NCBI RefSeq assembly: GCF_023343835.1
Contig: NC_064449.1
Span: forward strand, 1,465,778-1,529,777
Length of the DNA: 64,000 bases
Reading direction: 5' to 3'
Origin: Lagopus muta
Lineage: Eukaryota > Chordata > Aves > Galliformes > Phasianidae
Shown: positions 56,421 to 64,000 of the stretch, one piece after another
How the letters are laid out: every line of letters starts with the position of its first letter
How positions within the stretch are numbered: position 1 is the first letter of the stretch
Made by a program: the position numbers and the translations under genes
Notes under the pieces: generated by a model
Told to the model about the DNA's origin: nothing
Database searches by the model: none
Seen by the model: only the letters and a program-made list of their open reading frames with translations

Positions 56421-58404
56421 AGCCTGAGCTTCTGGGGCCAGCAGCCCAGGCTTGGGGCTGAGCTGTGCTTCAGGTTCCTTCCGACCCATCCCGTGGTTTA
56501 TTAAAAGCTTGCGGTGGATGAAAACTGAATTTTTAACGCGATTCCTGGTGTTCCGTCAGCTGCAGTGGTGGCAGGTGGTAACGTTGTGCCCTACGGAGAA
56601 TGGAGGGCTGTAGGAAGTCTTCAGGCAGGCTCTGCAAACTCGCAGTCCTCGTTTTTTTTCAGTAGAGACCAGTTTAACGCAAGGTGTGGTGGCAGCAGAA
56701 ATGCCAGAACTTTTTTCTGCGTGGGGCTGCCTGGCTCTGAGCAGAGCTCTGCGCACGTTTGGTTTCTGATCCCAGCTCAGGATGCTATGAGGAAAGTCTG
56801 AACCCGTTCCTGATCTCTGTCCTTGGGACCTTTCTGGTCCTGGGAGAGCTGGAGGAGCTACAGGAAAGGTTTGGTCTTAGGGATGGAGTCGTTGCTACCA
56901 TTTGCTGTAGGTGGGACCTGGAAATGCTTGGTGACTTGGAGGGAAAGCGTGCCCGTAGGAGCTGTAATCGTTTCAAATATAGCCTTGTAATTGCCATCTG
57001 CATGCATTTTCCATCCCTAGCAGCAAGCCAGTTCAGCAGAGGATTGTTGTTTTTTTTTTTTCTGGTTGGATTTTCTGGATTTCAGTCCTCTAAATCACAG
57101 TATTGGCATGGGCTGGGACTTGGGGGAAGGAATTGCTGCCAGCTGCTGGTCTCAAACCCTCCTGGGGAAAAGAGTTAGAAGTTTCCAGTGATGCGTTGGT
57201 GTCCTTGAAAGTTAAATAGAAGGGGCGAAGCGCTGTGTTTCTTACAGCCTCAAGGACTTACAACCTGGCCCTTTGAAACAGGGCTTTTGTAAGTGTCAGC
57301 CCCTGTGTTTCTTTTGTTCCAAACCCCACTACCAGTCCCTTGGGTGCTACCCAAGGTGGCAGTTAAATTAAAGTGGGGTCATTTGAGATCAAAGCTGCTG
57401 CTGCAGACAGCAGAAACAATGAAGGGAAGAGAGGTTTCGTTTCCTTCAAAAAGGTTGAGAAAGTTCATTTACCTTACTCTTTTGAAACCAGGTTTCCAGG
57501 GGTTTATAGCAGTTCTTTCAAGCTGTGGGAGGAAATTCCAGCTGCTGTGCCGTTACACTGTTAATTTTGTTAAGTCTTTGTCAACCTTTCTTTCCTTCTT
57601 TTTTTTTTTTCTTGTAGATTATAGCACCTATAGCCAAGCTGCAGCTCAGCAGGGGTAAGTAGCGTTATGGTCTTACTCTTCTGTTGTAAAAAGTTGTGAT
57701 GTAAGCGTGCAGTAATTGTGGTTTAGTCTTAGCTCAGGTATGCCTTACAAATCTTTGGTTTTCCTTTGGTTTATGTGCTGCTTTCACAATTTAAACACTT
57801 CAGCACAAACGCAGAAAGCATTTGGCTGTAGAAAGCTGTTGTGTGATGCATGTATTGCACGAGCACTGGGATGCATTGTAAATATCTCCAAATTCATTTT
57901 GCAGCTACAGCGCGTACGCACCTCAGCCAGCCCAAGGATACGCACAGACCACGCAGGTAAAGCATAGCAGGGGTTCTGACCCTTCTTGGCATCCCAGCTG
58001 CCATCTTTCAGCCCTGGAAAACTCTGAGCAGCATCAGAGTCTGTCATTAGGAGCTGTCTTGTAGCTTCCCACACAGCCTGCGCTGCGTGCTTAAAGCGCC
58101 TCGATGTCTGGGAGCTTCCACGTTCCTTGTTAACATATCCCAGTTGTTGCCAAGAGGAATAAGAGCCTAATTCTTGGTGTATGTTTGACACTTACATGTC
58201 AGTGGGTGTTTTACTTGGTGGTGTAGGAGAGAGAGAAAAAGGAGAAAAAGGAAGGGGAAATTGCCTTTTGTGCGATGGCCACAGTTGGAAAAGTTAGGAG
58301 AGGATAGATTTCCTTCTTTTTCGTGGAGCTGTTGTAGTTAAAGCTATGAGTATTGTTAGTTGGCTGGACTGCAAACTGATGGTGATCTTTCAAAGATGAG
58401 TTAT

Positions 58405-58437
<33 letters not shown>

Positions 58438-60109
58438 CCTTAGGATTCAAGTTACTGAAACCACAGTTATCTGCAAAGTACCAGTGTGGTTTTTGAAGTC
58501 AACTTGGTTGACTTTCCCCAGCATCTCTAGAGAGTGGTTTATTTGAAAGGGAGATCCTGCCACCCAAAAGCGTTTCTGTATTCTGCACACAAAAGCTGTT
58601 GTGCTGGAGCATTACAGAGCAGAGCTAACAGGGCTTTGTGCTGCTGCCCACAGCTGCCAGCCTGTGGCAGGTGAGGCTGCACAGATGCCTCTGCAAAAGC
58701 ACCGCTGTTACAGGAGGAGTTTTGACATCTGGGTCAGCTGAGTTGAAAATGACAATACTTTTCATTTTGAGTAAGTGTGTTGAGAGAGACAAATTGTGAG
58801 AACTGCTGCTGAAAGCACAGGTCCAAGCACAGGAGGTGTAAGCAGGCTGGCGGGCATATGAACAGGAGGCTTCAGCATCCTTTAGTGCAAGGCTAACAGC
58901 TCGTACTCAGCAGCAGGTAAGTTGCCACATGAGGTTTGCAGCATCTCATGCCTCTGGGCGCAGTGAGCTTCCACAGGCAGTGGAGATTTCAGTCTGATCA
59001 AAGTTTTTGTCTTTGAAATCTGTTGTCTTGATTAAGATCTGTACTGCTCGTGAGCCAGGGAGGCTGGCTCAGAAGTCACACAGGCATTTAATTCTCTGAA
59101 AATCTGGGCACTGAGGTTTGTCTTAGTGCTGCTTGAGCTCCAACTAGGCTTTCCCCAAACCCGACTGCTGAGCAGTCAGTCACACAGCTGGCTGGTGCCC
59201 GAGGTTCAGGCTGACGGACAGTGGGCTGTGGGCTCTTAAGCTGGCAAAACCACAGCATCAGCAGCTCTGTACTGATCCAGTCTCCTCACACCGCCTGCTG
59301 CAGCCAAAGGGTTGCTTTGCAGAGCTGAGCTCAGGGCTGAGCAAGGCAGCAGCACTCCTTTGGGCTGGGCTTGGGGCAGGCTGTGGGGTGAGAGCTGATC
59401 CCTCGCTGAATGCCAAGGTGCTGGGGTGGCGTGGCTCCTGCTGAACCCATCCTCAGGTGCCCACATAAACTGGTTCTGACAGATGTTGGCTGGTGGGTGT
59501 GAAGAAGATTCGAAATAACTTCACTGAAAGCTGAACCAGATTTCTTCTGGTGAATGCTAGTTGAGGTAGCTGATGTCTTGCTTCGTGCAGCTCTGCGCTC
59601 TGGACAGCCCCACTCCAGCGTTGCAGGTTAGCTCTCAGGAGGCGCCTGCGAATGTAGCTATGTGCCTGGGCAGTTATGAGGAGCTGGATGCTGTCCTGTT
59701 TCTCTTCACATAGAGCACACGTGTTTTGTGAATGTGTAAGAGGCTGCTCCTCTGGTCCTGGCATTGAAAAATTGCATTTGTAACTTCATTACAGATCTGA
59801 ACTGAAATTTGCAGTAGCGCCCAATCTTTCAGAGTAGCCTTGGCTTGACTCAGATTGCTTTCAGTAAACCAGGTAACACAGATCCCCCCAGTCTGTGTGC
59901 AGCACCAAAACAATCTGTGTGTATCTGTGAGACACGGGCAAGTCGTTTCTGCTCACAAATTAAATCTCTCTCATCTTTGGAGCAGACCTACGGGCAGCAG
60001 AGCTACGGGACTTACGGACAGCCCACCGATGCCAGCTACACACAGCCTCAGACAACTGCAACGTATGGGCAGACTGCGTATGCCACGTCCTATGGGCAGC
60101 CCCCCGCTG
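55926..60109 (+). CDS. EWSR1: EWSR1, RNA-binding FET-family protein, exons 1-4 (continues past the right edge)
   Basis: EWS is a nuclear RNA- and DNA-binding FET protein in transcription and splicing; its N-terminal prion-like domain drives condensation. Coding exons: 55926-55938 (MAST plus one base), 57618-57654, 57905-57956 and 59986-60109, all GT-AG, ending in phase 1. The 226 nt encode about 75 aa of the degenerate SYGQ repeat domain (DYSTYSQAAAQQGYSAYAPQ..., TYGQQSYGTYGQPTDASYTQ, ATYGQTAYATSYGQPP), nearly identical to human. The rest of the low-complexity domain, the RRM, RGG boxes and zinc finger lie beyond the window. In human, RHBDD3 separates EMID1 from EWSR1; here the interval is only about 650 bp. 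Confidence 0.97.
56421..57617 (+). other. EWSR1: EWSR1 intron 1 (distal part), no feature recognised
   Basis: Unique sequence of moderate GC with a T-run at 57048-57061. The stretch at 56430-56500 (CCAGCAGCCCAGGC, GGTTCCTTCCGACCCATCCC) faintly resembles CR1 but is too diverged to call. Confidence 0.5.
57957..59985 (+). other. EWSR1: EWSR1 intron 3 with a T28 tract
   Basis: Unique intronic sequence. The only simple repeat is a run of about 28 T at 58407-58434. It is not accompanied by a recognisable retroposed body on either side. No gene was seen. Confidence 0.6.
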
Positions 60110-63100
60110 GTAAGAGCTGCAGGGCTGATGGTGCTGGGGAAGGACTTGGGCTCAGCTCTGTGTCGGGGAGCTGCGGCCCGAACTGTGTTGTGGGAAGGGC
60201 TTTCTTCCTTGGGAGCCTGCAGGTTCAAACGATGCGAAGGCGTGGGTGGGCTGAACGCCCTGAGCAAGTAAATGGAGCCGTTTCATTTTTTCAGGGAGCC
60301 TTTTGGGTGCTGGTTCATGCTGTGGAGCTGAGCATGGCTGCAGAATGGGCTGTACTTCAAAAGAGCGCAGCAAACACAGGCTGCCCAGCAGCGCTCCTCG
60401 CGAGTGCCTGTTCTGGCTGCTCTTGGGCCCACTGAGTCCGTGTCCTGAGTCCCCTGCCTCAAAATCAAACCAGTGACAGTGATGTATGCCTCTTCTGATA
60501 GTGTACCCTCTACTTTTTGTCTTGTGCTTCCCACAGTAGAAGGGACCAGTACAGGTTTGACTATCCTGCTCACTCTTGCATGGAAAACGCCATCTCATCC
60601 TGTCTAAACTTGCAGTGTTAACCCTTTAGGTGTCCCTTGCTTTAGCACCAAAAACTTGCATTATGTGCACTAAGAGTGTGCTGGACTGCAGTGCTGTCTG
60701 CAGTCTGCACGTTTCTGTAAGGAGCAGCTTTGAAAAGGCTGGGAGGTGCACTTTGTGCAGGAAGCTTCCTAAGCACCCAGGACAGGCGTGCTGAGATGTT
60801 TCAGGTGAACATAACACCACTGTTTTACTATTCCCTAAAGGGTAAACAGCATGGTTAGACGTGTCCAGATGTCCTGACCGCCATCTCTGCATGTTTCGTG
60901 TGATGTCTTTGGATTTGCAGTGCGGGTGCATACTCCATGTGCTCATAAACGCTCTCTCCACTATTTCAACATGTGCTCTTTGAACTGAAATTTTGTACGT
61001 ACGAATGTCTTTAGCATCTGAAAGAAACTGTTGAGACATCATTCACTTTCGATATATTTGGCTTAAAATCTCAGGAGGCTTTCAAAAAGAGAACTAGTTT
61101 TCCTTCCAGCAGTGCTTGGGGTACCGTTTTCTGCAGATTCATCCTTGGTTGCAAACGTCTCTCAGAGTGGCAGCCTTGTGAAGTATTTCCTGGAGCGTGG
61201 CAATACCAGAACAGGCAGGCAGTGTGCCCATGGGTACCTGGCCACAAAGCTGCTGGGGAATGCTTCCAAGGAAGAGGCAGAGAGAAAGAAAGCTCTATCC
61301 TACAGTGTGTCCAGTTACATAGCACTTAAACTACATGGGTGAGGAAAATATCTGCCTGGCAGGTATCCTGCAGGATGAGGATTTTAACAGTTATCCGCTG
61401 GGTTTCTCCTTCCCTTTAACAATCCGTGCACTAAATGGGCAGAAAGGTTGTTTTGTGGGCTTCCCAGATTTTTCTTGGGAACGTTGGAGTCCTTTAATCA
61501 TTCCTGCAAGGGTTGTGTTTGTGCTTGCTCTCCAACAGTATATTTCCTGGATTAATAACAATGCCAGGCATCTCTTCTGCACGGCTGCTTTTTAGGCGAA
61601 ACACTTTGGTTTCTTTTCATCTAAGAAAAGAAAACTCAGGAAGTGGCCAAATGAAAGGTTTTCTTTTTTCAGGCCTTCAAGTATGATTTGCCTCAACCCG
61701 TGCAGCACTTGTCCGTGGCGGAGCTGTCGGTGTTGCTCTCGAGGCAGAGTGCCAGGTTGTGTTTATTCTTCCTCTGCCTGCCTCTCCTCCAGGAGCCGGA
61801 GCTGTGCAAATGGGGCTGATGGCGCTGAAGGCCTGTCTGTCCATCACTGCCTCTGCTCAACACCACTTCTGGCTTCTCATCCCAAAAAGAGCCTGTGGTG
61901 CTGCCTGGAGCACAGATCCTAATGCCCTAAAAGACGAGCTGTGTTTGCATTTGAATTTCAATTTATTTTTCTCGTCGCTTTTTGTTGGCGAAGGAATTAC
62001 TGCAGTTCTCCAGTTAGCTTAAAGCAAAGTGACTTTCTGTCTTACTATATTTTTTAAGAACCCACCGTTGTTGGGGAAATTCCAATACAGTGCAGACACG
62101 GCCTGTTGGGACCAAGCCTCAGGCTGGGCCTGGGACCTCTGCAGCCTCCTCGCCTTCCTCTTTCCTGCCGTGGCTGCAGAAGGTGACCTGGAGTCCCCTT
62201 GTCCAACCCCTCAGGGTCAGAGCCTGCAGGCTGCTCTGCAGCTCCCAGCAGCAAGTGAATAAGGGGATTAACGGGCACCATCAAGGCTGTGGTTGTGGGT
62301 TGCTGTGTAATCACTGCGAGATGTAAGCATGAATTGCAAGAGTAAATAAACAGCTGCATCTGGTACGGTTATTGGCTTTCCAACATCATCATTTGGGGAT
62401 GAAAATATGATTTCAAATCTCCAAGTCTAAATCTACTTTAAGTAGATGGGAGCAGCTCCGTAAAGATAACCAGCTCCCACTGCTCAGAATTGGAAGTAAA
62501 TACTCCCTCGGCTGTGTTGCCTGCCCCAATAAGCTGTTACACCAAAAGGAAGCAGGCTGAGCAGCCCCTGCTTCCCTTTCTCTGGACCTCTGCTGGGAGG
62601 TGTCTGTGCCAAGCAGGAGTCAGCCTCCCTTGGGCACCAGGATCCTGTGGAGAGCCTCTAGCACAGCTTGAATCAGGAGGGAGCTCTGAGAACTGCTGCT
62701 GGCTGGCCTGAAGCCTGCTTGTTTCAGAATGAGCCTCTTTGACTACAGCATTTAGTTGCTGTTCTCTGAGGACCGAATCCTGAAAGCTTCCCCTCTGGTG
62801 AAGGATTCCTGGACTTCAATGAGGGTTTTGCTCACGGGCGTGGATGGTTTGTGAGGAAACTGAGCCGTGCAACAGCACTTCTTACAGCAGGTCATCAGAG
62901 TTCTCCCATTGCTCTTCTCTTACAATATCTGTCCTGCAGATTTGCCATTTGTGTTACTGACTGCTGGGAGGAGGAGGGAGAAGTGATGCTGTGCAAATGG
63001 CCCCCTCAGAAGTACAGCTCTGGAGGGTTTGCAAAGCATTGAAGCTAAGTGGCTGAAATGAGAATTCAGGCCAGCAGGATGTTAAATCACCGCCTTTTCT

Positions 63101-64000
63101 TTCTCTGGTGCAAATGCTTCCTGCCGTGCTGCCTGCACGAGGGAAATGCTCCATCAGAGCCGAAGCTTTAACATTCAGGATGATTTTCTCCTTTCTATTC
63201 TAATGCCTGTGCAGAGCCTGCAATTAGCAAACCCACTCAGGTGATGTAAAAGGGCAGCGCTGCCCACGGTGGCACCACGAGGGCCCCTTTCTGGAGGAGG
63301 GCTGTCCCTGTGTGCTGCTCCCCAGGGCTGTGGTTTCAGTGGCACACGTGTCAGACCGTACTGCAAACAGCAGGTGGGTTTTTTTAATAAGTGGTCAGGC
63401 TTCAGCCACTTACAGTAAGGATTCCTTCAGCTGTCATGTGGAAGCACCGTGTGGCTCACGTTGAAGGGTTTGGGCTGTTTAATTCTGTCTGAGGCACTAA
63501 AAGCCCCATCACTCAGTCCTGTTTAAATTCCCCTCAGTCCCGCTCTGCAGTGAAGCTCTGAGCAGCCAGGCACAGCTGAACAACTGAGAAACTGCCAGCA
63601 ATTCCTGTCTGCTGGTAGAAAGGGAGCTTCCCAGCTCGGCAGGAGCACGATGGGGAAACTGCTCCACAGCGTTCAGAGGGTGGTGATGTGAGAAGCATGC
63701 AGGGCAGCAGGCAGAGGGAACAGCTTGGGACTGGTGCCTGCAGATGGAGCAGAGGGAAAGACTTCTTCCTACTCAGAGCCCCTCATCAGCGTGCTGGGAC
63801 CGAGTGGAAGGCTCAGGAGCAAAGCACACAGCAGGGTGTTGCAGCTTGGTTGTGTTTGCTGCGCCCGCTTCTCCTTTCACTTCTCTTCGTCTCCACTTCC
63901 TGCTTTGAGGACCCTGATTTTCCAGCAGGTTACCTGCAGAGCACAGGGAGGTGGTTGTGCTTCAGCAGGAGCTCACGCTTCGTTCTGCTGGGAGTGCTTT
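60110..64000 (+). other. EWSR1: EWSR1 intron 4 (partial), no exon found
   Basis: The expected next coding exon (YTTPTAPQAYSQ-like) was searched for by eye in all frames and not found, so it lies past the right edge. The sequence is unique and moderately AT-rich, with no repeat family recognised. Confidence 0.6.

Noticed and set aside
56430-56510. Possible CR1 remnant in EWSR1 intron 1
   Set aside because: Only a few short phrases resemble CR1, too few to support a call.
58407-58434. T28 tract considered as the tail of a retrocopy on the minus strand
   Set aside because: No gene-like body, target-site duplication or SINE promoter was seen next to it.
1-64000. Search for LTR, endogenous retrovirus, Polinton, tRNA or rRNA sequences
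   Set aside because: No such element was recognised by eye. Only CR1 LINE 3' ends and tandem repeats were seen, although short or old pieces could be missed without a library search.

Overview
The window looks like a bird (probably galliform) microchromosome segment, most likely the chromosome 15 equivalent of chicken. The evidence is intron-bearing vertebrate genes packed at about one per 9 kb, very GC-rich DNA, many G-rich minisatellites, several CR1 LINE 3' ends, and introns often only 70-90 bp long. No LTR element, retrovirus-like element, rRNA or tRNA gene was recognised. Exon borders were set by hand from GT-AG sites, reading phase and remembered human protein sequences; every phase closes, but no transcript was available.

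Layout. (1) 1-15310, minus strand: the first four coding exons of KSR2, followed by the start of its long intron 4; the kinase exons lie off the left edge. (2) 15311-18879: a 3.6 kb head-to-head KSR2/RFC5 intergenic region full of G-rich minisatellites, with one AT-rich island. (3) 18880-21458, plus: complete RFC5 (11 coding exons, 329 aa). (4) 23050-26153, minus: complete WSB2 (9 exons, 398 aa), tail to tail with RFC5. (5) 27831-35177, plus: complete RASAL1 (21 coding exons, 806 aa). (6) 35738-41646, minus: complete DTX1 coding region (9 exons, 610 aa), tail to tail with RASAL1, with its CpG island near 43 kb. (7) 43430-45900: minisatellite and CA-repeat desert. (8) 45904-55091, plus: complete EMID1 (15 exons, about 446 aa) plus one candidate extra exon. 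(9) 55926 to the right edge, plus: the first four exons of EWSR1.

In human, KSR2-RFC5-WSB2 (12q24.23), RASAL1-DTX1 (12q24.13) and EMID1-EWSR1 (22q12.2) are three separate blocks. Here they are adjacent, so the window spans two rearrangement junctions, about 26.2-27.8 kb and 43.4-45.9 kb, and both are filled with tandem repeats. The genes share no single pathway: KSR2 and RASAL1 act on Ras/MAPK signalling, DTX1 on Notch/ubiquitin, WSB2 on ubiquitin ligation, RFC5 on DNA replication, EMID1 in extracellular matrix, and EWSR1 in RNA/transcription.

Most notable: a candidate mutually exclusive coiled-coil exon in EMID1 (53537-53627); a G23/C20 pair flanking KSR2 exon 1; an array of donor-like sites in WSB2 intron 1; two GC-AG introns; and a ZNF143-like inverted repeat just after the RASAL1 stop.
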